Origin: Pseudoalteromonas shioyasakiensis
GTDB taxonomy: Bacteria; Pseudomonadota; Gammaproteobacteria; Enterobacterales; Alteromonadaceae
DNA length: 64,000 nucleotides
Assembly: GCF_024518675.1 (NCBI RefSeq)
Contig: NZ_JANIGL010000001.1
Coordinates: forward strand, 434,001 to 498,000
Direction: 5' to 3'
In this document: positions 26,614-36,325 of the stretch, one piece after another
How positions within the stretch are numbered: position 1 is the stretch's first letter
Layout: each line of letters starts with the position of its first letter
The notes under the pieces: model-generated
What the model saw: the letters and a program-made list of their open reading frames with translations, nothing else
What the model was told of the DNA's origin: nothing
The model's database searches: none
Made by a program: the position numbers and the translations under genes

Positions 26614-28281
26614 TTAGTCTTTTTGTGCATTAGCGAATGCAGCAGCCATTGCGTTTTCAAACACTGGCTCTTCTTTCTTAAGCTTTTCTAGTACTTCTTT
26701 CTCTTCTGCTTCGAAAAGAGCTTTAACTGAAAGGCTTAAAGTGCGGTTCTTACGATCAACACCAACATATTTCACTTCAACTTCGTCGCCTACAGAAACA
26801 ACAGTAGTTGCATCTTCAACGCGCTCTTGAGCGATATCAGCTACACGGATGTAACCTTCAACGCCTTCGATAAGTTCAACAGTTGCGCCTTTCGCATCAA
26901 CTTCAGTCACTTTACCTTTAACAATAGCACCTTTTTTGTTTGCATCAAGGTAGTTATTGAATGGGTCAGCTTCGATTTGCTTAACACCTAGAGAGATACG
27001 TTCACGCTCTGGGTCAACTTGCAATACGATAGCAGTGATTTCGTCGCCTTTCTTGAATTCACGTACAGCGTCTTCGCCAGGCGTGTTCCAAGAAATGTCT
27101 GAAAGGTGTACAAGACCATCAATACCACCGTCAAGACCGATAAAGATACCGAAGTCAGTGATTGATTTGATCTTACCAGTAACTTGGTCGCCTTTGTTTT
27201 GAAGACGAGCAAATTCTTGCCAAGGATTAGCAATACATTGCTTAAGACCAAGAGAAATACGACGACGCTCTTCGTCGATTTCAAGAACCATAACTTCAAC
27301 AGTGTCACCTAGTGAAACAACTTTTGAAGGGTGGATGTTCTTGTTAGTCCAATCCATTTCAGAAACGTGTACTAGACCTTCAACGCCTTCTTCGATTTCT
27401 ACGAAGCAACCGTAATCAGTAAGGTTAGTTACACGACCTGAAAGTTTAGAACCTTCTGGGTAACGACCAGCGATAGCTGCCCATGGATCTTCACCAAGCT
27501 GTTTAAGGCCTAGAGATACACGAGTTTTATCTTTGTCGAATTTAAGAACTTTAACTGCGATTTCGTCGCCAACATTAACGATTTCTGAAGGGTGCTTAAC
27601 ACGCTTCCACGCCATATCAGTGATGTGTAGTAGACCATCAACACCACCAAGGTCAACGAATGCACCGTAGTCAGTAAGGTTCTTAACGATACCTTTAACT
27701 TCTTGACCTTCAACAAGGTTAGCAAGAAGCTCTTCACGTTCTTGTGAGTTTTCAGATTCGATAACTGCACGACGTGAAACAACAACGTTGTTACGTTTTT
27801 GGTCAAGCTTGATTACTTTAAATTCAAGCTCTTTGCCTTCAAGGTGAGTTGTGTCACGTACTGGACGAACATCAACAAGTGAACCAGGTAGGAAAGCACG
27901 GATTGAATCAACTTCAACTGTGAAACCGCCTTTAACTTTACCGTTGATAACACCAGTAACAGTCTCTTGCTCTTCACATGCTTTCTCAAGACGGATCCAC
28001 GCTTCGTGACGCTTCGCTTTCTCACGAGAAAGGATAGTTTCACCGAAACCGTCTTCGATTGCATCTAGTGCAACATCTACTTCGTCGCCAACTGCAACTT
28101 CTAGTTCACCAGCAGCATTTTTGAATTGCTCTGCAGGGATAGCACTTTCTGATTTAAGACCAGCATCTACAAGTACAATGTTGTTCTCGATTGAGATAAC
28201 TGTACCTTTAACAATAGAGCCTTGCTCTGCTTCAAAACCCTTTAGGCTTTCTTCAAATAACTGCGCAAAATTTTCTGACAT
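26614..28281 (-). CDS. rpsA: 30S ribosomal protein S1
   Basis: A 555-residue protein with six S1 domains: two N-terminal divergent ones (ribosome docking), then four RNA-binding repeats with the signature [41 protein letters not shown] and [21 protein letters not shown]. It melts mRNA structure and recruits messages lacking strong Shine-Dalgarno sites. Its own start lacks an SD and lies behind a structured leader, in line with S1 autoregulation. It is downstream of cmk, as in E. coli. Confidence 0.97.
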   Translation of the reverse strand: MSENFAQLFEESLKGFEAEQGSIVKGTVISIENNIVLVDAGLKSESAIPAEQFKNAAGELEVAVGDEVDVALDAIEDGFGETILSREKAKRHEAWIRLEKACEEQETVTGVINGKVKGGFTVEVDSIRAFLPGSLVDVRPVRDTTHLEGKELEFKVIKLDQKRNNVVVSRRAVIESENSQEREELLANLVEGQEVKGIVKNLTDYGAFVDLGGVDGLLHITDMAWKRVKHPSEIVNVGDEIAVKVLKFDKDKTRVSLGLKQLGEDPWAAIAGRYPEGSKLSGRVTNLTDYGCFVEIEEGVEGLVHVSEMDWTNKNIHPSKVVSLGDTVEVMVLEIDEERRRISLGLKQCIANPWQEFARLQNKGDQVTGKIKSITDFGIFIGLDGGIDGLVHLSDISWNTPGEDAVREFKKGDEITAIVLQVDPERERISLGVKQIEADPFNNYLDANKKGAIVKGKVTEVDAKGATVELIEGVEGYIRVADIAQERVEDATTVVSVGDEVEVKYVGVDRKNRTLSLSVKALFEAEEKEVLEKLKKEEPVFENAMAAAFANAQKD

Positions 28282-28379
28282 ACGAATATACGTCTCATAT
28301 ATTAATTACCAATAAGCAACCATGCTGCATGGGGTTGTTAAAATAGCACTGGCATCCTGCTGGTGCATGTAAAATGTGT
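28282..28379 (-). promoter_or_regulatory. Structured rpsA leader, three hairpins, no Shine-Dalgarno
   Basis: Read toward rpsA, hairpin I (28346-28366) has GCAC/GTGC outer pairs and GCA/TGC inner pairs with a GGA loop. Hairpin II (28317-28337) pairs CAACC/GGTTG and ATG/CAT with a two-base bulge. Hairpin III (28285-28303) pairs AATATA with TATATT. Stretches between them are AU-rich. This is the architecture described for E. coli rpsA autoregulation, including a GGA loop. Confidence 0.65.
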
Positions 28380-29090
28380 TTACTTTCTGTTAGGAAGCTT
28401 ACCTTCAGAAATTGCTGCATCCAATAAAGTCATAACTTTATCAAATACTTGCTGTGCATTGAGCTCACTAGTATCAAGCTCAATGGCATCTTCTGCTGGT
28501 ACAAGCGGCGCAACTTTACGATTCATATCGCGCTCGTCACGAGCTTGAATGTCTTCTAATAGACCACCTAGTGTAACATCAAGACCACGTTCGTTCAACT
28601 CAACAAAGCGTCTACGGGCACGTTCTTGCGCACTAGCGGTTAAATAAATCTTTAATGGCGCATCAGGGAACACCACAGTTCCCATATCTCTGCCATCCGC
28701 AATTAAGCCATTCTCAGTGCGAAATGCACGTTGACGACGAAGTAATGCTTCTCTAACTCGCGGCAGTGCAGCAACTTTAGATGCTGCAGCACCCACTTCT
28801 TCGTTACGAATGGTGGTTGATACATCTTCGCCTTCAAGAATGACTTTTCCGGCATTAGTTTGACTATCAACTAAAAACTGTACATCCAGATTGGCAGCTA
28901 AAGGCACCAAAGCCTCTTCGTTGTCCAATGCAATTTGATGATGAAGTGCAGCCAGTGATAACACACGATATATCGCGCCACTATCTAGTACATCCCATCC
29001 TAATTTATCGGCTAACAAGCGACAAACAGTTCCTTTACCTGAACCACTTGGGCCATCAACGGTGATTACGGGCATTAATAACGCCTGCAT
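28380..29090 (-). CDS. cmk: Cytidylate kinase
   Basis: A 236-residue kinase converting CMP and dCMP to the diphosphates. The P-loop is [11 protein letters not shown] near the start. The CMP-binding insert holds [16 protein letters not shown] and the lid has [20 protein letters not shown] sits six bases before the ATG at 29090, which settles the start. The gene lies between aroA and rpsA. Confidence 0.95.
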   Translation of the reverse strand: MQALLMPVITVDGPSGSGKGTVCRLLADKLGWDVLDSGAIYRVLSLAALHHQIALDNEEALVPLAANLDVQFLVDSQTNAGKVILEGEDVSTTIRNEEVGAAASKVAALPRVREALLRRQRAFRTENGLIADGRDMGTVVFPDAPLKIYLTASAQERARRRFVELNERGLDVTLGGLLEDIQARDERDMNRKVAPLVPAEDAIELDTSELNAQQVFDKVMTLLDAAISEGKLPNRK

Positions 29091-29196
29091 TTAAAACCTC
29101 CTGCAATGCACACCAAAATAAAACCGCGATATTATACGTCAGTTCTACAAATAGATCCGCTTTTTGTATGTAAGTTTTTATTTTTTCACTGTGTAA

Positions 29197-30474
29197 CTAT
29201 TTACTTACAGATGCCAATACATCGAAAAATGTTGGAAATGTTTTGTATGTACACTTAGGATCGTTGATCGTAATTGGCTTTCCACCCACTGCAACCATGG
29301 CAAAACACATCGCAATTCGGTGATCATCATAGGTATCAATGGCAACATCATTAAACTCAGTAGGCGGATTTATTTCTATAAAATCCTCCCCTTCAACCAC
29401 CTCAGCGCCGACTTTTCGAAGCTCTGTAGCCATCGCGTACAGTCTGTCGGTTTCTTTCACTCGCCAATTATAAATGTTACGAATCGCAGTCGGGCCATCG
29501 GCAAATAATGCCACGGTTGCAAGGGTCATAGCCGCATCTGGTATGGCGTTGGCGTCAATATCAACCCCTTTTAACTGCCCTTTACGTACCACTAAGCGCT
29601 CGTCATACCAATCAATTTGAGCACCAACCTGCTCCATGACTTTAGCAAAACCAATATCCCCTTGAACGGATTTTGCACCAACACCCTTAATTTCAATTTC
29701 ACCACCAGCTATTGCAGCGGCTGCTACAAAATATGAGGCAGAAGACGCATCTCCTTCCACCATTATACGCTCAACCGCTTGATACTGCTGCGAACCTTTC
29801 ACTTTAAAGATTTGATAATTATCATGACTAACATCAATACCAAAGCGTGCCATGACATCTAATGTGATATCAATATAAGGTTTTGACACCAGTGTGCCTT
29901 TAATGCTGATTGTAGTGTCACCGTTAAACAAGGGTGCAGCCATCAATAATGCCGTAAGGAATTGGCTGGAAATGCTGCCATCAATTTCTACATTACCGCC
30001 ATTAATTTGACCGCCGGTGATTTTAAGAGGCGGGTAATCTAAATGCTTTAAATAAGTAACTTCGCCGCCTAAGGCTTTTAATGCATCAACAAGGTGGCCG
30101 ATTGGTCGCTCTTCCATGCGCGGTTCACCAATTAGCTCATATTCGCCAGTAACTGCCGCTAAAACAGCCGTTAATGGACGGTATGCGGTGCCCGCATTAC
30201 CTAAAAATAATGGTTCGCTAGGAGTTAAGAACTTGCCCCCTACACCATGCACGGTTGCAACTGTTTTATCGTCATTAAGCTCAACATCAACACCTAATAA
30301 TTTAAGTGCGCCGAGCATGTGACGAATATCATCACTATCGAGTAAGTTTTCAACAACGGTGGTACCTTGTGCAAGTGCGGCAAGTAACAACACACGGTTT
30401 GATAAACTTTTAGAACCTGGCAATGTCACACTGCCATTTACACAAGAGATGGGCTCGAGGCGTAACTGCTCCAT
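29197..30474 (-). CDS. aroA: 3-Phosphoshikimate 1-carboxyvinyltransferase (EPSP synthase)
   Basis: 425 residues (E. coli 427). It transfers enolpyruvyl from PEP to shikimate-3-phosphate in aromatic amino acid synthesis. Signatures are [30 protein letters not shown] and [15 protein letters not shown], with the catalytic [11 protein letters not shown] near the end. The [10 protein letters not shown] motif has Gly and Ala where class I (glyphosate-sensitive) enzymes have them. Its ATG overlaps the serC stop by one base, so serC-aroA are coupled as in E. coli. Confidence 0.96.
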   Translation of the reverse strand: MEQLRLEPISCVNGSVTLPGSKSLSNRVLLLAALAQGTTVVENLLDSDDIRHMLGALKLLGVDVELNDDKTVATVHGVGGKFLTPSEPLFLGNAGTAYRPLTAVLAAVTGEYELIGEPRMEERPIGHLVDALKALGGEVTYLKHLDYPPLKITGGQINGGNVEIDGSISSQFLTALLMAAPLFNGDTTISIKGTLVSKPYIDITLDVMARFGIDVSHDNYQIFKVKGSQQYQAVERIMVEGDASSASYFVAAAAIAGGEIEIKGVGAKSVQGDIGFAKVMEQVGAQIDWYDERLVVRKGQLKGVDIDANAIPDAAMTLATVALFADGPTAIRNIYNWRVKETDRLYAMATELRKVGAEVVEGEDFIEINPPTEFNDVAIDTYDDHRIAMCFAMVAVGGKPITINDPKCTYKTFPTFFDVLASVSK

Positions 30475-31556
30475 TAGCTATTCTCCTGTGCAAATTTTGC
30501 CATAAAATCAACCAATACTTTAACACCAGCAAGGGGCATTGCGTTGTAGATACTGGCGCGCATACCACCGACAATTCTATGCCCTTCTAATGCAAGTAAA
30601 CCCGCGGCTTTAGCTTGAGCTAAAAATTGCTCATTTAAGCTTTCGTCATTTAGCCAAAATGGCACATTCATGCGGGAGCGACAGTGCTTTGCTACTTTGT
30701 TGTTATAAAAACTTGATTCATCAATAAAATTATACAGAAGCTCAGCTTTAGCTATATTTTGCTGTTCCATGGCTTTTACCCCACCATTTTGCTCTAGCCA
30801 CTCAAATACTTCAGCAGCTAAATACCAAGCAAACGTTGGCGGCGTGTTATACATGCTGCCTTGTTTAACTTCCAGGGCATAATCAAAAATCCCCGGTTTT
30901 GCTAGGCCTTGACGTTCAAGCAAACTTTTACGCACGATGACAATTGCCAGACCAGATGGGCCAATATTTTTTTGCGCACCGGCATAAATTAAATCAAACT
31001 GCTCGACATCAAATTCGCGAGACAAAATCGTCGATGACATATCAGCAACAATCGGGGCTGTTGGGTGGCTTGGTACATCGAAGACTTCAATACCATCAAT
31101 GGTTTCATTTGGGCAATAATGAATATATGAAGGGTCTTTTGGAAATTCCCATTCACTTACTGGCTTAATTGAAAATTGCTCGTTTGTATCATTACGAACA
31201 TCAAGTTCTTCAACTTGTGTAAACTTAACGGCCTCAGCAACTGCACCTTTTGACCACACACCATTTTCACAATAAACAGCGGTTTTATCATCTAAGTGTA
31301 AGTTTAAAGGCACAGCTGCAAATTGACCACGGCCACCACCGTGCATAAACAGTACTTCAAACTCATCGCTGATATTCATTAAACGACGTAGGCTAGCTTC
31401 ACACTTTTCAGTTAATGCTAAAAATTCTTTACTACGGTGACTAATTTCCATCACCGATACACCTAAATTTTGCCAATCAACAAATTCTTTTTGTGCCTTT
31501 TCCATCACAGCTGGCGGCAGCATTGCGGGGCCTGCACAAAAATTATATATACTCAT
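30474..31556 (-). CDS. serC: Phosphoserine aminotransferase
   Basis: A 360-residue PLP enzyme making phosphoserine in serine synthesis and 4-phosphohydroxythreonine for pyridoxal. The N-terminus [12 protein letters not shown] and the Schiff-base lysine in [15 protein letters not shown] are diagnostic. [15 protein letters not shown] precedes it. It is first in the serC-aroA operon, downstream of gyrA and its terminator. Confidence 0.96.
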   Translation of the reverse strand: MSIYNFCAGPAMLPPAVMEKAQKEFVDWQNLGVSVMEISHRSKEFLALTEKCEASLRRLMNISDEFEVLFMHGGGRGQFAAVPLNLHLDDKTAVYCENGVWSKGAVAEAVKFTQVEELDVRNDTNEQFSIKPVSEWEFPKDPSYIHYCPNETIDGIEVFDVPSHPTAPIVADMSSTILSREFDVEQFDLIYAGAQKNIGPSGLAIVIVRKSLLERQGLAKPGIFDYALEVKQGSMYNTPPTFAWYLAAEVFEWLEQNGGVKAMEQQNIAKAELLYNFIDESSFYNNKVAKHCRSRMNVPFWLNDESLNEQFLAQAKAAGLLALEGHRIVGGMRASIYNAMPLAGVKVLVDFMAKFAQENS

Positions 31557-31630
31557 TACCTTTCCTCATTCCAGTAATTTAATTATCTGATACTAAGTTA
31601 TTTTTACAAATTAGTCGTATTTGTTTATAA

Positions 31631-31661
31631 CAAAAAAAAAGCGGCCAAAGCCGCTTTTTTA
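31631..31661 (-). terminator. gyrA terminator
   Basis: GCGGC and GCCGC pair around a CAAA loop, extended by A/T pairs to an 11-bp stem. On the minus strand nine T follow. It ends 10 bases after the gyrA stop, so serC needs its own promoter in 31557-31630. Confidence 0.9.
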
Positions 31662-31671
31662 TTTAGTAATG

Positions 31672-34368
31672 TTATTCCACCGGTGGATTATCACCTGCTT
31701 CTTCATTAACCGTTTCGGCTATTTCTTCGCTCTCGCCTTCGATAGCGTCAAGCTCATCGATTTCGATCTCTTCGATACGTTGTAAACCAACTACTTGCTC
31801 TTCGTCAATAGTTCTTATCAAAATAACACCTTGAGTATTACGCCCAACGGTAGAAACTTCGTTTACACGTGTACGAACAAGCGTACCACGATTAGAAATA
31901 ATCATGATTTCGTCATTGTCGTCCACTTGCACAGCACCGACAACAGCTCCATTACGCTCACTCACTTTAATCGAGACAACCCCCTGTGTTGCACGACTCT
32001 TAGATGGGTAATCTTCAAGTGCAGTACGTTTACCATAACCGTTTTCAGTCACAGTTAAAATAGCACCATCCGTTTTAGGAACAATCAAGGATACAACACG
32101 CTGGTCATCGGCCATCTTGATACCACGGACACCCGTTGCGGTTCTACCCATTGGGCGCACACCTTTAAAGCGGATCTCAGGGTTACCATCTTCATCAAGC
32201 ACTGGGTTATTGTTTTCATCAACAACCGCTGTCTCTTCGGCTTCTTTAAAGCGTACAACTTTACCAGCATCGGTGAAGAGCATGATCTCGTTGCTGCCAT
32301 CGGTGATATCAACACCAATTAAGCTATCACCTTCATTAAGGTTTACCGCAATGATACCGCTAGCACGCTGGCGGCTGTATGCAGTTAGTGGTGTTTTCTT
32401 CACTGTACCAAATGCAGTTGCCATGAAGATGTATTTATCTTCTTCGTATTCACGTACCGGCAAGATAGCGGTAATACGTTCATCAGCTTCAAGTGGTAGC
32501 AAGTTAACGATTGGTTTACCACGTGCCGCACGACTTGCAAGCGGTAATTGATACACTTTAAGCCAGTACAAGCGCCCTGCTGTTGAGAAGCACAAAATAG
32601 TATCGTGGGTATTGGCAACCAATAAACGCTCAATGAAGTCTTCATCCTTCATCTTGGTTGCTGATTTACCTTTACCACCGCGACGCTGCGCTTCGTAATC
32701 AGATAATGGCTGATACTTCACGTAGCCTTCGTGAGACAAGGTAACAACAACATCTTCTTCATTGATCAAGTCTTCAAGACTAATATCGTGTGCAGCCGCA
32801 TTGATTTCTGTACGGCGTTCATCACCATATTGGTCTTTAATTTCAACCAGCTCATCACGAATAACTTCCATTAGACGCTCAGGTGATGCCAAGATGTGTA
32901 ACAACTCAGCAATTAAATCTAACAACGTTTGGTATTCGTTTAAGATTTTTTCATGTTCAAGACCTGTCAGCTTGTGTAAGCGTAGGTCAAGAATAGCCTG
33001 AGCTTGCTGCTCAGAAATATAATACTGGCCGTCACGAATACCTAAGTCATCCGCTAACCAATCAGGGCGTGCAACGTTTGCTTCACCCGCTTTTTCAAGC
33101 ATCGACTTAACGTTACCTAACTCCCAAGGGCGTGCAGTTAATGCCGCTTTAGCTTCCGCTGGGGTAGGTGACTTACGGATTAATTCAATAATCGGATCGA
33201 TATTCGCAAGTGCAATTGCTAAACCTTCAAGGGTATGAGCACGGTCACGGGCTTTACGTAAATCAAACACTGTACGACGTGTTACCACTTCGCGACGGTG
33301 AATAATAAACGCTTCAAGCATTTCTTTTAGGTTAAAGCATTTAGGCTGGTTATTGATCAAAGCAACCATGTTCATACCAAACACTGTTTGAAGCTGTGTT
33401 TGTGCATACAGGTTATTAAGAATAACTTCGCCTACATCGCCACGTTTGATCTCGATAACGATACGCATACCGTCTTTATCTGATTCATCACGTAGTGCGC
33501 TAATACCTTCGATTTTCTTATCTTTTACAAGCTCGGCGATTTTTTCAATCAAACGTGCTTTATTTACTTGATAAGGAATTTCGTGAACGATGATGGTCTC
33601 ACGACCTGATTTTTCGTCCACTTCAATTTCAGCGCGGGCACGAATATATACTTTACCACGGCCAGTTAAATAGGCTTGTTCGATGCCTTTTTTACCGTTA
33701 ATGATTGCCGCAGTTGGGAAATCTGGACCAGGAATGTATTCAATTAGCTCATGAATAGTTAGGTCTGGGTTTTGAATTAACGCCAAACAGCCATTAATAA
33801 CTTCAGATAAATTATGTGGCGGTATATTTGTTGCCATGCCCACAGCTATACCTGACGAACCATTAACTAAAAGATTAGGCACTTTAGTTGGTAACACATC
33901 AGGGATTTGTTCAGTACCATCATAGTTAGGTACAAAATCAACGGTCTCTTTTTCAAGATCGGCTAATAGTTCATGGGACATTTTTGCCATACGTACTTCG
34001 GTATAACGCATTGCAGCGGCTGAGTCACCATCGACAGAACCAAAGTTACCTTGGCCGTCTACTAACATGTAACGTAAAGAGAATGGCTGGGCCATACGGA
34101 CTATGGTGTCATAAACCGCACTATCGCCATGGGGGTGGTATTTACCAATTACGTCACCGACAACACGTGCCGATTTTTTATATGGTTTATTCCAATCATT
34201 ACTAAGCTCGTTCATTGCAAACAAAACGCGACGGTGAACTGGCTTTAAACCATCACGCACGTCTGGTAATGCACGTCCAACAATTACGCTCATCGCATAA
34301 TCTAAGTAGGACGTTTTTAACTCGTCTTCAATATTGACTGGCAGAATTTCATTGGCGAGATCAGTCAT
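31672..34368 (-). CDS. gyrA: DNA gyrase subunit A
   Basis: 898 residues, slightly longer than E. coli GyrA (875). The breakage-reunion domain has the active Tyr122 in [10 protein letters not shown], and the quinolone region is [11 protein letters not shown], with Ser83 and Asp87 unmutated. The C-terminal pinwheel has the GyrA box QRRGGKGK. An insert of about 25 residues near 709-733 ([18 protein letters not shown]) lies in one blade, where E. coli has a short turn. The tail is acidic. It introduces negative supercoils with GyrB. It is monocistronic and divergent from ubiG. Confidence 0.97.
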   Translation of the reverse strand: MTDLANEILPVNIEDELKTSYLDYAMSVIVGRALPDVRDGLKPVHRRVLFAMNELSNDWNKPYKKSARVVGDVIGKYHPHGDSAVYDTIVRMAQPFSLRYMLVDGQGNFGSVDGDSAAAMRYTEVRMAKMSHELLADLEKETVDFVPNYDGTEQIPDVLPTKVPNLLVNGSSGIAVGMATNIPPHNLSEVINGCLALIQNPDLTIHELIEYIPGPDFPTAAIINGKKGIEQAYLTGRGKVYIRARAEIEVDEKSGRETIIVHEIPYQVNKARLIEKIAELVKDKKIEGISALRDESDKDGMRIVIEIKRGDVGEVILNNLYAQTQLQTVFGMNMVALINNQPKCFNLKEMLEAFIIHRREVVTRRTVFDLRKARDRAHTLEGLAIALANIDPIIELIRKSPTPAEAKAALTARPWELGNVKSMLEKAGEANVARPDWLADDLGIRDGQYYISEQQAQAILDLRLHKLTGLEHEKILNEYQTLLDLIAELLHILASPERLMEVIRDELVEIKDQYGDERRTEINAAAHDISLEDLINEEDVVVTLSHEGYVKYQPLSDYEAQRRGGKGKSATKMKDEDFIERLLVANTHDTILCFSTAGRLYWLKVYQLPLASRAARGKPIVNLLPLEADERITAILPVREYEEDKYIFMATAFGTVKKTPLTAYSRQRASGIIAVNLNEGDSLIGVDITDGSNEIMLFTDAGKVVRFKEAEETAVVDENNNPVLDEDGNPEIRFKGVRPMGRTATGVRGIKMADDQRVVSLIVPKTDGAILTVTENGYGKRTALEDYPSKSRATQGVVSIKVSERNGAVVGAVQVDDNDEIMIISNRGTLVRTRVNEVSTVGRNTQGVILIRTIDEEQVVGLQRIEEIEIDELDAIEGESEEIAETVNEEAGDNPPVE

Positions 34369-34499
34369 TTGATATCACATTCCTTCAGTATTAACTCAAA
34401 AGTACCGTTTTAAAGGCGTTATAGAGTATTTGTTGTTATTAAACGTATTCTAATAGACCATGCTACCACAATTAATTTAGATTTACAGGCGCTAAATCT

Positions 34500-34529
34500 T
34501 TGCGATTTATTAATTTAGCCCTATATAAT
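34500..34529 (+). promoter_or_regulatory. Sigma-70 promoter for ubiG
   Basis: TTGCGA (34500-34505) and TATAAT (34524-34529) are 18 bases apart, putting the transcript start near 34536, about 20 bases before the ubiG ATG. Confidence 0.65.
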
Positions 34530-34556
34530 GGCCTCAGATTGACGAGGAAGTATTTT

Positions 34557-35267
34557 ATGACCGAACATCAAAATGTAGATAGTGCAGAAATTGCAAAGTT
34601 TGAAGCCATTGCCGAAAGGTGGTGGGACCGTGAAGGTGAATTTAAACCCCTTCATGAAATTAATCCATTACGATTAGATTTTATCTGTGATAAAACACAA
34701 GGGCTATTTGATAAGGAAGTACTTGATGTTGGCTGTGGTGGCGGAATTTTAACAGAAAGTATGGCCCGTATGGGCGCTAAAGCCACCGGTATTGACATGG
34801 GACAAGAGCCATTAACTGTAGCAAAACTACATAGCTTAGAAGTGGGTGTTGATGTTGATTACATCAAAGTCCCCGCTGAGCACTATGCGCAACAACACCC
34901 TGCCCGATTTGATGTTGTTACTTGTATGGAAATGCTCGAACATGTTCCTGATCCAGCTTCTATTATCCATGCTGTAGCTACATTAGCGAAACCTGGCGCA
35001 GATGTATTTTTTTCAACCCTAAATAAAACCCCGAAAGCGTATTTATTTGCCATTATTGGTGCTGAGAAGCTATTAAAAATGGTGCCTGAAGGTACTCACG
35101 ATCACAAAAAGTTTATCAAGCCTGCTCAATTGATCGCTTGGGCTGAACAAGCAGGCTTAAAAGTACGTGCTAGTACGGGTTTAAATTACAACCCATTATC
35201 AAAGCAATACACATTAAATAACGATGTGAGCGTTAATTATATTCTACATTTTGAGAAACTTGCCTAA
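34557..35267 (+). CDS. ubiG: Ubiquinone biosynthesis O-methyltransferase
   Basis: A 236-residue SAM methyltransferase (E. coli 240) doing both O-methylations of ubiquinone synthesis. The UbiG signature [22 protein letters not shown] precedes motif [16 protein letters not shown]. Motif II is [17 protein letters not shown]. The longer frame from 34500 would start inside the promoter, whereas ATG 34557 has GAGGAAG at good spacing. It is followed by an overlapping HAD phosphatase, and gyrA lies divergent upstream as in E. coli. Confidence 0.95.
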   Translation: MTEHQNVDSAEIAKFEAIAERWWDREGEFKPLHEINPLRLDFICDKTQGLFDKEVLDVGCGGGILTESMARMGAKATGIDMGQEPLTVAKLHSLEVGVDVDYIKVPAEHYAQQHPARFDVVTCMEMLEHVPDPASIIHAVATLAKPGADVFFSTLNKTPKAYLFAIIGAEKLLKMVPEGTHDHKKFIKPAQLIAWAEQAGLKVRASTGLNYNPLSKQYTLNNDVSVNYILHFEKLA

Positions 35268-35947
35268 TGGTAAGTTTTAATAAATCACACGACATTGATT
35301 ATGAAGCCTTCATCTTTGATTTAGACGGCACCCTACTTGATACTGCAGATGATTTAGGGGCGGCGCTGAATGTTGTTCTTAATGCGCATAACATGCCTTT
35401 GATAAGTGAAGAAATCTATCGTCCTGTGGCATCAAATGGAGCTGTTGCATTGCTAGAAGCGGGTTTTGGTCGGTTGTGGCAAGCACGTCACGATCAAAGT
35501 GCGCTGCGTCAACAATTGCTTGATGCCTATAGTGCAAATATTGCTACCCATAGCCAATGCTTTAATGGCATAGCACAATTGTTACTGGCGCTAGAGCAGC
35601 AGCAAATAAAATGGGGGATCATGACAAATAAGCCAAGCTTTCTTACTCAACCTCTAGTTGCACAAATAGCAGAGCTTAAAGATGCGCAAGCAATCGTCAG
35701 TGGCGACACGCTCAATGTCGCGAAACCATCTCCTTTACCGTTACTGCACACTGCTGAACTTTTAAATGTGCCGCCTGAGCGGTGTCTGTATATAGGTGAT
35801 GCACAACGAGACATAGAAGCAGCAAAAGCCGCTAATATGGACAGTGCCACGGCATTATGGGGTTACATACCAAGCGAAGCAGATGCATTGAGCTGGAATG
35901 CTGATTTTAATTGGCAAACCCCAATTGATGCTTTTAACCACATATAG
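35267..35947 (+). CDS. mupP: HAD phosphatase, MupP/Gph family
   Basis: A 226-residue HAD hydrolase. Motif I is FDLDGTLLDT with the nucleophile Asp, motif II is IMTNKPS, the Lys is in VAKPSPLPLL, and motif III is YIGDAQRDIEAAKAA. Next to ubiG, members of this group in Pseudomonas are MupP (N-acetylmuramic acid 6-phosphate phosphatase of peptidoglycan recycling), while the same fold also gives Gph (phosphoglycolate phosphatase). Position favours MupP; I cannot exclude Gph. Its ATG overlaps the ubiG stop by one base. The stop codon lies inside a predicted NrdR box. Confidence 0.78.
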   Translation: MVSFNKSHDIDYEAFIFDLDGTLLDTADDLGAALNVVLNAHNMPLISEEIYRPVASNGAVALLEAGFGRLWQARHDQSALRQQLLDAYSANIATHSQCFNGIAQLLLALEQQQIKWGIMTNKPSFLTQPLVAQIAELKDAQAIVSGDTLNVAKPSPLPLLHTAELLNVPPERCLYIGDAQRDIEAAKAANMDSATALWGYIPSEADALSWNADFNWQTPIDAFNHI

Positions 35948-35950
35948 TGT
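35935..35950. promoter_or_regulatory. NrdR-type box A (distal pair)
   Basis: The 16 bases TAACCACATATAGTGT fit the NrdR consensus acaCwAtATaTwGtgt at most fixed positions. The box overlaps the last codons of mupP. Its centre is 31 bp from box B. Confidence 0.5.
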
Positions 35951-35965
35951 TATGGGCCACCAAAA

Positions 35966-35981
35966 CCACTACATATTGTGA
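35966..35981. promoter_or_regulatory. NrdR-type box B (distal pair)
   Basis: CCACTACATATTGTGA matches the NrdR consensus core (C, A, AT-rich centre, G) and is the best single box of the four. It is exactly 31 bp downstream of box A, about three helical turns. Confidence 0.6.
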
Positions 35982-36141
35982 TTAGTTTAAAATTAGTCCA
36001 ATCTGTGTTGATAAAAAAAGCAGCCCAAAATTATTTTTAAAATGGCTAAATTTAATCGATCTTGAGTTGCTTTTTATAAATTTCATTTTAATCAAATGGT
36101 CAAAGGTTAATGGCTACTAACACAAGCGTGTTATCCCAACC

Positions 36142-36150
36142 TTATCCACA
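36142..36150 (+). promoter_or_regulatory. DnaA box upstream of nrdA
   Basis: TTATCCACA is a perfect match to the DnaA consensus TTATNCACA. A near-match (TTATCCCAA) begins 11 bases upstream. DnaA boxes control nrdAB in E. coli, and here the site lies between the two NrdR pairs. Confidence 0.65.
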
Positions 36151-36187
36151 AAAGGTCACATTTATGCCCCTTGCAAATGATCGCATA

Positions 36188-36203
36188 CCACACTATCTTG
36201 TGA
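36188..36203. promoter_or_regulatory. NrdR-type box C (proximal pair)
   Basis: CCACACTATCTTGTGA fits the NrdR pattern at the conserved C and G and through most of the centre. Confidence 0.5.
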
Positions 36204-36218
36204 TCTAGAATTTGATGA

Positions 36219-36234
36219 GCACCAGATATTGTGG
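36219..36234. promoter_or_regulatory. NrdR-type box D (proximal pair)
   Basis: GCACCAGATATTGTGG fits the NrdR consensus and lies 31 bp from box C, the same spacing as the A-B pair. It overlaps the likely nrdA promoter. Confidence 0.55.
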
Positions 36235-36325
36235 CTAAATGTTATTCAATTAAATTCGCTTTTTTACTTTATAACTAGAATAATAATTTCTAAGACTATA
36301 TTTCCCAAGGAATACAGGCAAAACT

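Larger units (their letters stand above)
35948..36325. other. Non-coding gap upstream of nrdA
   Basis: 378 bases rich in control signals: four NrdR-type boxes in two pairs (the first overlapping mupP), a perfect DnaA box and a near-match to it. A weak long-looped stem (AAAAAGCAGC near 36017 with GTTGCTTTTT near 36066) may end the ubiG-mupP transcript. A candidate promoter is TTGATG (36212-36217) with CTAAAT (36235-36240), which would place box D between the -35 and -10. CAAGGAA precedes the nrdA ATG. Confidence 0.55.

Noticed and set aside
32117..32551. Long reading frame antisense to gyrA
   Set aside because: Its composition follows the opposite gyrA codons; no start signal or homology.
33900..34150. 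Quinolone-resistance change in gyrA
   Set aside because: Ser83 and Asp87 are the sensitive residues; no resistance substitution is present at these sites.
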